A DNA stretch of 64,000 nt from Zarea fungicola. Its lineage: Eukaryota > Ascomycota > Sordariomycetes > Hypocreales > Cordycipitaceae. Each line of letters begins with the position of its first letter. The stretch's first letter is position 1. Of the stretch, positions 42,805 to 53,319 are shown in pieces. Both the position numbers and the translations under genes were made by a program. The notes under the pieces were generated by a model. That model did not search any database and was not told the origin of the DNA. It was given only the letters and a program-made list of their open reading frames with translations. The stretch is taken from positions 1-64,000 of the forward strand of contig FWCC01000179.1 in NCBI GenBank assembly GCA_900169235.1, read 5' to 3'.

Positions 42805-44114
42805 TTATCGAACAAATTCCTTCAAGTCCTTGCCATCCTCAAACGTGACCTTGCCATTTTGCTTGCCATCCGCCGCCGCCACTTTAAATGCAGGCTCTTG
42901 TTGCTGCTGCTCCACCGGTTTGCTCCCCAACGCCTCTTGCACCGCACCAGCAGGCGCATCCGCAATCTCATTCACCTCCCGGCTCGAGAGCGCATCCGCG
43001 ATCCGCACGCCCCGGCTGGACATGAGCAGCGTCGTCGGCCCCGTAAACTGCAAAAACAGCCGATCCCCCCAAATCGTGCGCCTCGTCATGGTCCGCAGCC
43101 CAAACAGCATGCGTGCCACAAACTTGTACACACCCGACGCGCGCACCGTCTTCATAAACGCCAACTCGGCGGGCATGATCCTGCCGAGGACGGAGGGGAC
43201 CTGGAGCCGGAAGCTCGAGCTCTTGAAGCGAAACGGCCGCGGCGCCGTGCGCGAGACGGCGTACGCGACCACGCTGGCCGGGTGCGCGACAAACTCCTCG
43301 CCCTCGCCGAGCGTGAGCTGGTACACCTGGCCCGGCGCGGACACGGCGGCGAGGCCGCGGCCCGTGAGGAGCGTGCTGCCCCAGTGGGCCGGGGCGAGGG
43401 AGGTCTGCATGCGCGGGGACAGGGTGAGCGTGTGGCCCGTCCACGCGAGGAGGGCGTTGCGCTGCGTCACCATCCAGTCCGTGGTGCCGTCGAGGTGGAG
43501 GACGGAAAAGGTGGTGGTCGGCGACTTTGTCGAGAGGAGGGCCGTGACGGGCGAGGTGGCGGATATGCGCTGGTACAGAAACGGGACGCCGAGGGGCGCG
43601 CGGGTGAGGGGGTTGAGGACGGAGAGAGTAGACTGAGTCTATTTGGGTTCATGTTCATGTCAGTACAAATGGTGTTCCCGGTAACTGAAAAAAAAAATGG
43701 CATAAATTCGTAGTAGCTCGTACATCTTCAGGTTTGCCAGCAAGGGCAACGAGCGTGCCTCGTCTCGTATACAGACGCTGCGAGGGCGACAACGTCACCG
43801 AGAGCATCGAATAAGGTGAACCAAGGACCTCGAAACGGGCATCTAACAGAAACACAAAACCATCCACGTCAGTTTCAATCTCGGTTACATCATATACATT
43901 CCCGCTGTGTGTCATTCGTACCGGCCATGTCTCGCACAGGGTCAATTGGCGTCCCAAAGACGTCTCCTCCCGCACCGCCGACGGTGCTGCCCCTCGGAGC
44001 TTCTGTGCTTGGGGCGGCGCTGATCTGGATAGCTCTGCATTGACGGCAGATGTACGAGGGCTGCGTCATACGCAGGCTGCGCATCGGTCGGACCAATGCG
44101 GCATGGGCCCTCAT
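42805..44114 (-). CDS. AIM24: Mitochondrial AIM24-family protein
   Basis: Three exons (43922-44114, 43724-43842, 42805-43638), in phase, give 381 aa. The N-terminus has repeated Arg, Ser and Ala ([15 protein letters not shown]) and reads as a mitochondrial presequence. The AIM24 body (about 65-320) includes [45 protein letters not shown] and [10 protein letters not shown], matching the beta-rich fold of the family. Yeast Aim24 is an inner-membrane protein that supports cristae organisation with the MICOS complex. Both donors are GTACGA. The C-terminal 40 residues are glutamine- and lysine-rich and poorly conserved. Confidence 0.9.
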
Positions 44115-44490
44115 CTTTTCTGCATGCGTCGCGTTGCAGGAAAGGCGAGTGGAAAGAAATTTGGAGAGAATGAGGTGCAAAAAGTGATGTGACGTCTCCA
44201 GCGGAAGAGCTTCCTCCAAAGCTGTTGGCGCTAGTGGACTGGCGCCCGGAATTTGCTCGTCTCCACGTGATGAATGGGTGGTGCGGTACTAGCAAACCTG
44301 ATAGCTGTAAGTGGCATCTATATAAGCAAACATGATTGTTAAAAAGAAGAGAAAATCAAATCAAATAATGCATTCAGCTACAAATTGATAAAAAAAAAAA
44401 AATTCAAGGCAGTAAATCATATGTATCGTGAATGTTGTGGGTATTGGTGCTAAAGTAGGTCCCAGTACATAGACGCAGCCCTGAGTGAAG
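44115..44490. other. Intergenic region between AIM24 and the GGCT-like gene
   Basis: 376 bp holding the AIM24 promoter and the 3' flank of the next minus-strand gene. An A-run at 44389-44402 is the only notable element. Confidence 0.45.
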
Positions 44491-45042
44491 TCATCTTCCC
44501 ACTCGCTTCAACCACATTGACAAGTCAAATGTGCCCACATCCAAGTCATTTGGATTCCCCGCAAACATAAAGAGCTGGCCATGCTCGGTCTCGGGGTCTT
44601 TCCCATCTGTATAGTAAATCTCACACGCCTGTCTGCGATAGTGATTGGTCTCATACTCGGCAAGCCTCCTCGCATCCTCCACCGTCTCGACATGATATGC
44701 GGCGCCACGGACGACTGCGCCCATCTCACCTTGGACCAAGGCAGGGTACTGGCCCCAGAGCTTGGACACATAGCCGACTACATTCGCTGGCCGCAATACC
44801 GGCTCGTGATCCAACTGGAGAATCTCGGATAGCATGTTGGGGTCCATCAGCGTGCCGTAGAAAAAGTACGGGCCGGCTCTGAGACTAGAATAGTCAATTG
44901 GGGGAGGCAATTGGCGTGACCAGTCTGGTGGTGTGCTGCTCGTCTTCAGCACTAACGTGGACGTCTTGTTAGGCTCGGAGGGAGGCAGCGGCGGGGGAGA
45001 CGGAGGAGCGGCTTGCTTCCTTTCATCACTAGAGCTAGACAT
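44491..45042 (-). CDS. Gamma-glutamylcyclotransferase-like (AIG2 family) protein
   Basis: Single exon, 183 aa, starting at the ATG at 45042 (M-S-S-S-S-D-E-R-K). The first 50 residues are Pro/Ser-rich and disordered. The AIG2/GGCT fold begins with Y-F-F-Y-G-T-L-M-D-P, the conserved substrate-loop motif (Y-G-x-L), then G-Y-V-S-K-L-W-G-Q-Y-P-A-L and G-A-A-Y-H-V-E-T-V-E-D-A-R-R-L-A-E-Y-E-T-N-H-Y-R-R, where the glutamate of E-Y-E-T-N is the expected catalytic acid. The family cleaves gamma-glutamyl amides or releases 5-oxoproline. Fungal members like this are often annotated only as putative GGCTs, and the true substrate is unknown. The upstream region shared with the kinesin gene has a tandem 8-bp repeat. 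Confidence 0.85.
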   Translation of the reverse strand: MSSSSDERKQAAPPSPPPLPPSEPNKTSTLVLKTSSTPPDWSRQLPPPIDYSSLRAGPYFFYGTLMDPNMLSEILQLDHEPVLRPANVVGYVSKLWGQYPALVQGEMGAVVRGAAYHVETVEDARRLAEYETNHYRRQACEIYYTDGKDPETEHGQLFMFAGNPNDLDVGTFDLSMWLKRVGR

Positions 45043-45503
45043 TCTGATGATGAGGGAAGCTACGGTAAATACTGTACACACGGTAACATGGTAACACTGT
45101 AACACTGTAACACTGTAACACTGTAAATTTCGCAAACTCAAATGGTTTATTTGCACAGCAGAAAGACGTGTTTGCTAGGCGCCATCGTCCACGGGCCGTC
45201 TGAGCCGCCGGGCCGGCCCAGCTGCTGGTTCTTGGTGGCCACCGCCCTTTCCCACTGTTGCCCCGCCAACAGCCTCCAAGCAACCACCACAACGACGGTG
45301 CCACAGCAAACCACCAGCGCTTGGGCTCTACTTGGAAACCACAGCAAAATACAGTATTCAAGGTAAGTCACGAATGCATCAATAGGAGGGGAAAACGGTT
45401 TGCATTTCTCCATCTGTTACGACAATCGATTTCAACGGTCTTTTTTCTTATACAATTGGCTTTGCAAAGCATACACATATACAAATATACACATAGATCT
45501 ATC
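45043..45503. promoter_or_regulatory. Divergent promoter of the GGCT-like and kinesin-10 genes
   Basis: 461 bp between divergent start codons, containing the 8-bp repeat array, a GC-richer middle and an AT-rich leader before the kinesin start. Confidence 0.5.
45082..45127. repeat. Tandem 8-bp repeat (GTAACACT)
   Basis: Four exact copies of GTAACACT lie at 45091-45122, flanked by partial copies (GGTAACAT before, GTAAAT after). The array is 40-85 bp upstream of the GGCT-like start codon, in the divergent promoter shared with the kinesin-10 gene. Confidence 0.9.
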
Positions 45504-47667
45504 ATGTCTGTGCGTGTGGTGGCCCGAATCCGTCCGCTGTTGGATGGCGAACACGAAAAGGACGTGATTGTCCGGGCAGAAAGCATCGAGGCCGGCAAAC
45601 CTAGCACAATTGTCAAGATTCCGAGCCCCAAAAATGGCGCCGAGGAGTTTTCCTTTTCCTTCAACAGCGTCTACGACCGGACCGCGTCGCAAGAGGACCT
45701 GTTTACGTCTGAAGGTACGAGGACATGAACTGCTCTGCTCCATGGAGGAGAATCCGGTGTTTGCTGACATGAAATGGGAAATCTTTTAAATAGTCCAACC
45801 GCATCTCAAGTCGCTCTTCCAAGGTCTCGACGTGACAATATTTGCCTACGGCGTCACGGGCACCGGCAAGACGCACACGATGCGCGGCGGCCTCAAGCTC
45901 GCCGACCGGGGTGTCATCCCACGTCTCCTGAGCGGCGTCTTCCGCCGGGGCAAGAAAATCACAAAGGACTCGGACGGCGAGACCACCGTCACCGTCGCCC
46001 TCTCCTACTACGAAATCTACAACGACAAGGTCTTTGACCTCCTCGAGCCCCCGGAGCAGCGCACACCCACCGGTCTGCCCCTGCGCGCCGAGGCCAGCGG
46101 CAGGACGGTCGTGTGCGGCCTCACGGAGCGCCGCTGCGACGACCTGCGCGACTTTGAGAAGCTCTACATCGAGGCCAACAACAACCGCATCACGGCGGCC
46201 ACCAAGCTCAACGCCCACAGCAGCCGCAGCCACGCGATCCTGCGCGTCAAGGTGACGCAGTCCGGCCCGGACTGCGTCCGCGAGAGCACCGCCTCGGCCA
46301 TTGACCTGGCGGGCTCCGAGGACAACCGCCGCACCGACAATGGCAAGGAGCGGCTGGTCGAGTCGGCGGCCATCAACAAGAGCCTGTTTGTGCTGAGCCA
46401 GTGCATCGACGCCATCTCGCGCGGGGACCGCCGCATACCCTACCGCGAGTCCAAGATGACGCGCATCCTGTCGCTGGGGCAGAACAATGGCATCACCGTC
46501 ATGATTTTGAACCTGGCGCCGATGCGGAGCTATCACCTGGATACCCTGAGCAGTCTGAATGTCAGCTCCCGGGCCAAGCGCATCGAGGTGCGCGAGATTG
46601 AGAATGAAGTCGTGTACAAGCAATTTCCGAAATCGAGCAGCCTAACGAGCACTGGTGGTGTTGTTGGTGGTGGTGGACTGGGCGGTGGGAAGAGACAGCC
46701 ATTGCAGCCGCTGGCCAATGCACACAATGTCCTGAGCGGGAATAATGCGGCGGCAGCCCGACCGGTCAAGGCGTTTAGTGTGTATACGGATGACCAGGTG
46801 CTCAAGCCCATTCCCACGTCCCGCTCGCTGGCGACGTCGGAGATTCGCAGACTGAGTCCCAGCAAGCGATCCTCGGAGCAAGACTCGGCGGCCCGTCCTT
46901 CGAAACTAGCTCGCCCCTCGCTTCTTCCCTCGTCCTTTTCTTCTCATGCTGCTGCGGCTGCTGCCGCCGCCAGAGAGTCAGGATCCATCACCATGTCGGC
47001 CGCACAGATTGAGGCCATGGTGGAGAAGAAGGTGGCCGAGGTGCTCGCCGCGCGCATGGCGGCCGACCAAACCACGACAGTCATGGCACCGCCGCCACTG
47101 CCTGTGCACCAGCAATTACAGCCGCAGCAGCAGCAGTCATCGTCTGGTGCCGCAGAGGCCATGCAGAAGCGTCTCGAAGCGCTGGAGCGCCGCATCGAGG
47201 CCGACGAGTGGCGCGAGGACTCCAAGTCGGACGGGCTGCGGTACCTGCTGTCGGCGCGGCAGCACAAGGAGAGCGGCGACGAGGCGTCGGCGCTCAAGGA
47301 CTATGAGATGGCGCTGCCGTTCTTCCCCGGCCAGGCGAAGCTGGTGGGCAAGATTCAGCGTCTGCGCGCGCGTCTGGGTCTGCCCCCGGCGGCTCCCCCG
47401 GCGCATGTGGCGGCGGCGGAGGCGGCGGCGCGGCGGGCTGCGGATGAGGATGCGACGTGTATCTTTGCACCACCACCAACGATAGCAGCATCATCATCAT
47501 CATCATCATCATTGGAGAGGGGCCGACGGATGTCAAGGTTGCCGGTGCTCCATGATGCGGCGGGCGATTTGACGGCGAATTTGGACCTGACGGCCACCAT
47601 GTCTTTTGATTTCAACGCGAGAGCGAGACGAATTTCGAGGTTTCACGTTCATCCCATGTCAAACTGA
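45504..47667 (+). CDS. Kinesin-10 (KIF22/Kid-like) motor protein
   Basis: Two exons, 45504-45714 and 45794-47667, in phase, give 694 aa. The motor domain is N-terminal (about 1-355): V-R-V-V-A-R-I-R-P-L-L, P-loop A-Y-G-V-T-G-T-G-K-T-H-T-M (about 87-99), switch I N-A-H-S-S-R-S-H, switch II D-L-A-G-S-E-D-N-R-R, and Y-R-E-S-K-M-T-R-I-L. The E-D-N-R-R-T form of switch II is typical of KIF22/kinesin-10. Downstream is a Ser/Ala/Gln-rich linker, a helix (residues about 500-570), and a TPR-like pair (A-R-Q-H-K-E-S-G-D-E-A-S-A-L-K-D-Y-E). The helix-hairpin-helix DNA-binding tail of animal Kid is not seen. The likely role is chromosome or spindle movement in mitosis. Donor is GTACGA, acceptor AAATAG. 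Confidence 0.85.
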
Positions 47668-48020
47668 GAAGACGTACTTTTTGATTTCTTTGAAAAACAG
47701 CGTTTTTGTTATTTTTTTCAAAAAGAAACCAACCACATTGGTATAGGGAGGGAAAAGGGATGCATTTTCTTGGGTTTGTTTTGCATTGGAAAAAAACCAT
47801 TACCTTTTTTTTTTTTCATTTGTCAAATGTTTCATGACAAGGAAAGCACACAACCTATACCAGCATTTTCATTATTCATTCCTTCATAAAGGATTGGGAT
47901 ATCTTTTATGAGGACGGAACATATGGCGTTTTTTCGGGTTCATTTTTTTTGGGGAAAGGGTTTTTTATTTGGGTTGGATGTACACTCCGAGACGAGGAGT
48001 TGAAATGGAAACGGACAGTG

Positions 48021-48050
48021 TTGCATTTTGTTGCATTTTGTTGCATTTTT
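48021..48050. repeat. Tandem 10-bp repeat, three copies (TTGCATTTTG)
   Basis: Two exact copies and a third with one change (TTGCATTTTT), downstream of the kinesin gene in T-rich DNA. Probably slippage-prone 3' flank sequence. Confidence 0.85.
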
Positions 48051-49059
48051 GTTTTATCAATAATGTGGGTTTAAAAACTAGGACAATAAAGAAATAAAAA
48101 CAAGTGATATTATTACATGCAAGTTTGTCAAGGTGTGGGTTTGCTATGGTGATGGCATGTAAATGGGATCATGTCAGCCACTCGTTGCTGTCTGATGTTG
48201 AAGAAGTAACACATGATGGATGTCTACTGCCCAGTGATTTTCAGAAGCTCGAAAGGGGAGAAAAAAGGTTGCAAGATAATGGGGAATTATTTACCAATCA
48301 GATATAGGCCTGCTGTCATAATTCCCGGCATCGTGTTTCAGGGTCCCCCATCCACACGTTTAGATCTTGAGACACCAGTGAGTGAGTGCACTTGGCTGGT
48401 CGCTGCACCATGGTCATTTATCGGAAATAATTTGCTTCGCCTCAAAGAATCATGGCGCGTTATGCGACAAAAAAAGAACCACATGCAGCACCGCCACTTT
48501 CATCGGCAACTACACTTCTCCTTGCAACCATCACAAGGGTTCTAATATACAGTGCCTCAGCTGGCGCAGCTGAACTTCTGACAAGCCTGGTATCTATGCG
48601 CCATGTCTTGGATGTATTTTGGTTAGATTGCGGGTGGCGCTACCAAAAAGAAAGGAAACTAGACACTCTGAAGGAAATAAAGGTGGAAAATTGGAAGGAA
48701 GAAAAGAAGGAAAAGGAATCTTTTACAAAAGCAAAAAAGAGAAAAAAACTAGTTCAAGACATTTCTCCAGCTGCCAGCCGTTAGTTAGTGTACACCTACA
48801 AAAGCTTCAATCCAAAAATCCGACGGAGAGATTTAAACCAAAAGAATTAATTGATCAAGAGAAAAAGCGGAAAGCAGACGGCAAATGCAGGTCCCAAGTC
48901 TTACAACGTCCAGCCAGTTGTACAGCATTCGCAAAGACCGTTGGACAAGTCCACGTGAGGCAAGCCCGCGTTCTTGAAACACTTGTTCTGCCCATCGAGA
49001 CTTTTGTGTCTCAACCCTGGAATCCAACGGGCGTCATACGTCCAACAGATCCCGCCATG

Positions 49060-49089
49060 TATACGTCACACGAATATACGTCACACGAA
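49060..49089. repeat. Two 15-bp direct repeats with CRE-like TACGTCA cores
   Basis: TATACGTCACACGAA occurs twice, head to tail without spacer. TACGTCA resembles the CRE/ATF half-site bound by bZIP factors. It lies about 475 bp beyond the stop of the minus-strand small basic protein gene, with no start codon of a called gene nearby. Confidence 0.8.
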
Positions 49090-49534
49090 ATTTACAAATG
49101 CACAGGTTGTCTCTTCACGGCAAGAGCTGTTTCAATTTTTTATGAATTGTTTTCGTTTTTGCATTGAGCAATAGCCAAATAATGAAACTGGTATTCGTAA
49201 CAAGAGAAAAATATACAAATGACATCCAATGTAGCGGATGCCATGAAATTCGTAACCAAAGGTCCCAATAGAAATAAGAACCCTCTATAAAAAAAAAGAC
49301 AAGACCATTCTTTCAAACGGTCTAAATGAATGTCGGACATGTTGGATGAAGAAACAAGAAAAAAAACGAGTGACAAGGCTAGTACAGAGGCCCTGATCGA
49401 ATGCAATGGTAAATCAAACGCCAATCAACTCCTCGATGGATAAAGACAAGAAATGGCCGTGTCCAGTATAGCAAACCCGCCTGGTTGCTTTTATTTCCCT
49501 CCCCTAACTTTTTTTCCTCAACGTCTTCTACCAA

Positions 49535-49960
49535 TCAAAACTTCTTGTCGAGCCACTGCACGGCGCTACGTCGTCGCTCGCTGACGGAGCTGCTCGTCGT
49601 CGCCGTTGTCGTTGTGCTGCCGTTAAAAGAAGGCATGGAGCTGAAGCGGTTGAGGCGCTTGCGCGAGGGCATGGGAGCAACCGGCTCATCCTCCATCATG
49701 GGCGCCATGTCCTGGTGGTGGTGGTGGTGACGGGCCTTGGCGGCGGCACCGACGTGCTCGCCGTGGAGGGCGTCGACGCTGGCGAGGCTCGAGTCGTTGG
49801 AGGAGCCGGTGCTGCTGGGCGTCTGGAGGACATACTCGCCGTCGACATAGACGGCGTTGGAGACGAATGTCGAGCGGCGGTGGCGGCGGCGAGTGTAGTG
49901 CTGCTCAAGACGGAAGAACTCGAGCTTGGCCTGGATACGGTCGAGGAGGCTGCGGCCCAT
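49535..49960 (-). CDS. Small basic conserved fungal protein, 141 aa
   Basis: Single exon from the ATG at 49960. The N-terminus, M-G-R-S-L-L-D-R-I-Q-A-K-L-E-F-F-R-L-E-Q-H-Y-T-R-R-R, is a basic amphipathic helix followed by F-V-S-N-A-x-Y-V-D-G-E-Y-V, which reads as constrained coding sequence and resembles small uncharacterised proteins of filamentous ascomycetes. The middle has Ser/Thr-rich and five-histidine low-complexity tracts. The end, S-E-R-R-R-S-A-V-Q-W-L-D-K-K-F, is again ordered. No enzymatic motif, signal peptide or membrane helix. Two ordered ends joined by a phospho-acceptor-rich middle suggests a small adaptor, which is only inference. Confidence 0.72.
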   Translation of the reverse strand: MGRSLLDRIQAKLEFFRLEQHYTRRRHRRSTFVSNAVYVDGEYVLQTPSSTGSSNDSSLASVDALHGEHVGAAAKARHHHHHQDMAPMMEDEPVAPMPSRKRLNRFSSMPSFNGSTTTTATTSSSVSERRRSAVQWLDKKF

Positions 49961-52900
49961 ATTTGCGGTTTTTGTTTGGTGGTATATGAAATTGGAGCGT
50001 TCTATAAGAAGAGAGAGCTCTTCTCTAATTTTTTAACGCTTGAAAAGATGGATTTCTCTTTTCAGTGGGAAAAGAGCGCAAAAATGGGCGGCGAAAACGG
50101 AACCTTCGGGTGTTCCTTTTGCAGCCGGTGAGATAACGGAGAGGACGGATGGGTAGTTGGTCCAAAAAGTCTAAAAGTTGAAGCAGAGACAAGATGTATG
50201 TATGAAGAATGTGAAAAAGAAAAAAAAGAGCGGCAAGGTCCCCGATACAACCGATATAGGTTGGGGAAGAAGAGAGAGGGGGCAATTTGATTAAGAGGAG
50301 GCGTTGGAAAACGAATGAACGACTGGCAGGGGCAGAGTCAAAGCTGGCTGCATGAAAAGAGGCTGGAGACCGGGAGGGCGGTTAAAAGAAGGATTGATTA
50401 AAAAAGCCACAAACGAACGACTGGCTGTGGTGGTGGTGGTGGTGGAGGAGTAGGATTGAGGGTGAGCAAAGAAGAAAAGATAGAGCACAGGCAAACGGGT
50501 GGGTGGATGCTGTGGTTCTGCAGCGGGTTCTGGATTCCAAGCAACAAACTGGCACAAAAAAAAAAGATAAGGAGCAAGAAAAAAAAGAAACCCCAATCCA
50601 AGCTACCCAAACCCAGGTGCAGCTGGACTGGGGGCTATCGTATTGCTTGGCCAAGACTGGAAGGAATAATTGATGTGCAGCCAGTCTAATAATGCGAGCA
50701 CTGGACATGGGCAGTGTGGTGGCATTTCTAGTGGGCTACCGACGGTGGAGGAGGGGCTTGCAGGGAACGGAGCAGCTAATGGCCTGCAGGTACAGGTATT
50801 GGTGGGGGGTTCAAGGGATGTTGTCGTTGTTGATGGTATCGCATGTTAGAGGGAAATGTGGTGGCGTGGCACAGACACAAACAGCGGGAACCTGAACAGA
50901 GGACAAGCTCTTCAACCAGTAGACAAAGCACCCGTTGGCGTCCTCATGGCGTCCTCATGGCGTCGTTTCTCCCCGGCCGGCCCCCTTGCTTAGCGCTGTT
51001 GCTGGTGGAACCTGTAGTGTGCTGGACCACCTGTCAGCCAGTCACCATAAAGTGCCTCTCAGCACCTGAAAGCCTCCTCCGCAGGGAACCACTTGCCTGA
51101 AGCAGCACTATCCATTGGCCATTGCCACTGTGGCAGCTGAGGAGGGGATTGTCCATATTCTGAAATGTAGTCTTGTCACAAACAAATGACATCAAATCAA
51201 CACGACAAAATCTACAACGCAGCCAATCATACACGTCCCATCAAGACGTGCATTTCCATCAACAGCAAATTACTTCAACACAAAATCACTCGCTCGTCAT
51301 TTACTGCTCGCCCCGTGCGGCAGCACTATCGGTCTCTTTGCCAGCATCCCCTGTCCCATCGTGGGTCCTCTTCATCTACACGAAAAAGGCTGCGCACTAG
51401 AACTGGGGCAGAGACCACCCAGCAGCCCATCAACCCATTTCTGCACAAGAATTGTTCGGGACTCACTGCCCGTTCTATGACTAGCAAGTTGGCTATTACA
51501 AACTAACAAGTAGTCGATGCCAATCCCGGGTATCCAGGTACCATCCAACTGGGAAATAAGCCAACCTTCCTTGCCTCGCACGCTAGCTTTGTCCAACAGT
51601 TTGCTGCTCAATCGACTCCGTCCCAGCCCAAACATCGAGATTGTGTTGTCAAACCTTGCTTGGTGCCTACTTCTCCTGCGTCGCAGCTCCATCCAATCGT
51701 CGTGGTGTTCGGCTCCCATCTCACGTCTATCCATCACCTTGTTCGACGTCCACCAACCACCATCAACATACTTCACATACTACTGGGGAGAGCACCTCAA
51801 TACCATTCCACCGCTCCGACTGCAGTAGCTTGCAGTAGCCTGTTGCACATTTCACCATTTTCTCTTCCCATCACCCACACGCTACCACCAAAACGGCCGC
51901 CCCATGGCTGCTCACCATACACTTGGCGCAACCCCTGACCCGTTTTTCGTCGGCAGAAAGCTTCTTTACCCAGTGATAGCTCGTGGCACCTGCATAACAA
52001 TAGGATCCATTATTCCGGCGCCACCTTGAAGACTGGAAAAAGGCCCGCCAGACACCTTCCAGAATGTGGACCGTGGCTGGAGCCGGCTTCTGCTAGCGAA
52101 CATCTGTCTGCGGCGCTGCGCCAACCTCGTGGAGTTTCAGCGCCGCTCCCCTAGTCCAACGAGCTACTGATCGTCCCCGAGGTGAAGGGTATTACTAAAG
52201 ACAACTGTTGCGATTGCAATACTTTTGCCATTGGTAGAATGATGCTACATGATATGCAGGGCATTTACTTGCGTAAAATACAGGCTGCATATATTTTGCA
52301 GAGAAGAAAATTTGTGGTCCATGGCGGTGCCATTGGTACCTACAAGCCTCGCTGTATGTAGCTCCTGTTTCGTTACCCGCCGACAGGCGTGACAAGGATT
52401 CCGTGTAAGCCAGTCGATGATGAATTCGTGGCCCAGCGCCAAACTGCATCAATGCCAAGAAAGGTTCCCAGACCCCAGAAGGCTACGATATCGTCCCAAG
52501 AGAACGTTACAATTGTACCCAATGGTCAACGATTGGCTCCGGTGGGGATATAACCAGCACTCCATTTGCCCTTGTGCCCTGGGCCGTGGCTAGCACTTTG
52601 ATCAAACTCAAAATGTCTTTTGCTCCGGCTGACGATGAAAAGTTGTCATCTTTGTGGGGTTGACAGTACCATTTGGGTCATAAAATACACAATGACAATC
52701 GGCTACGGAGTTCATGTCTGTAGATATGCACGAACTCCTAGCGCCGCGACAGGGCTGAACTCGTGCACCAGCAGCTGAGTCGTTGGCTGATCGATGCGTC
52801 AAAAAAATACACCTGCGACTTCAAAACCAAGCTTATTAATAGATTAGAATACGGTATGCTCTCCATTGGGAGCTGTGGCCGTTCGGTCTTGGTCGCTAAC

Positions 52901-53319
52901 ACTACATATCCTCGGTGACCAAACGCTTCCCGCTGATATCAAGTCATTTCCAGCAAAGGGCGAACACGCAATTATACAAGAATTACTGCCAATCGTGTTC
53001 TTACAGACAAGCAATAATTATCCAACGTTAGATGGCTGGGAGAAATGCACGGCATATGGGAGTCGAGACGTTGCAAAAATGTACCAGCCTGGAAACTCTC
53101 ATCCAGTTAATCTCTTGTATCAATATAAAGTTTTCCTCCGTGCTGCCATTTCTATTGCATCATAGCATCGCATTCTATCCATGACCCTTTTTCCCAAGAT
53201 ATTCCCATATGTTAACGTTGCCTTTTGAAGTTTTCGTGGTAGGGAGGCGGCCGAACCAATACAAATAACATGTCAATAAGAAGAAAAAGTATCCCGTATC
53301 CAAGCCCTTGTACCCGTAA
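49961..53319. other. 3.36 kb stretch without a supportable gene
   Basis: The largest gap in the window. The left 700 bp (to about 50650) are strongly purine-biased on the plus strand (pyrimidine-rich on the minus), a typical fungal promoter/leader for the minus-strand gene at 49535. The remaining part is of ordinary composition with many short frames up to about 130 codons, all lacking intact starts, splice-consistent partners or recognisable domains. Confidence 0.4.

Larger units (their letters stand above)
47668..49534. other. 1.87 kb intergenic region
   Basis: Contains 3' flanks of the kinesin and the small basic protein genes. T-rich stretches lie at 47690-48060 and short frames elsewhere. 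Two small repeat arrays inside are listed separately. No gene is supported. Confidence 0.4.

Noticed and set aside
45290..45325. ACCACCAGCG, similar to a segment of fungal 5S rRNA
   Set aside because: The surrounding 120 bp do not match 5S rRNA; chance match in a CA-rich stretch.
52100..52190. tRNA-like minus-strand A-box (TAGCTCGTTGG)
   Set aside because: There is no B-box GGTTCGANTCC and no acceptor pairing, so no cloverleaf forms.
52866..53165. 99-codon plus-strand frame in the 3.36 kb gap
   Set aside because: It starts at TTG, has no partner exon and no domain.
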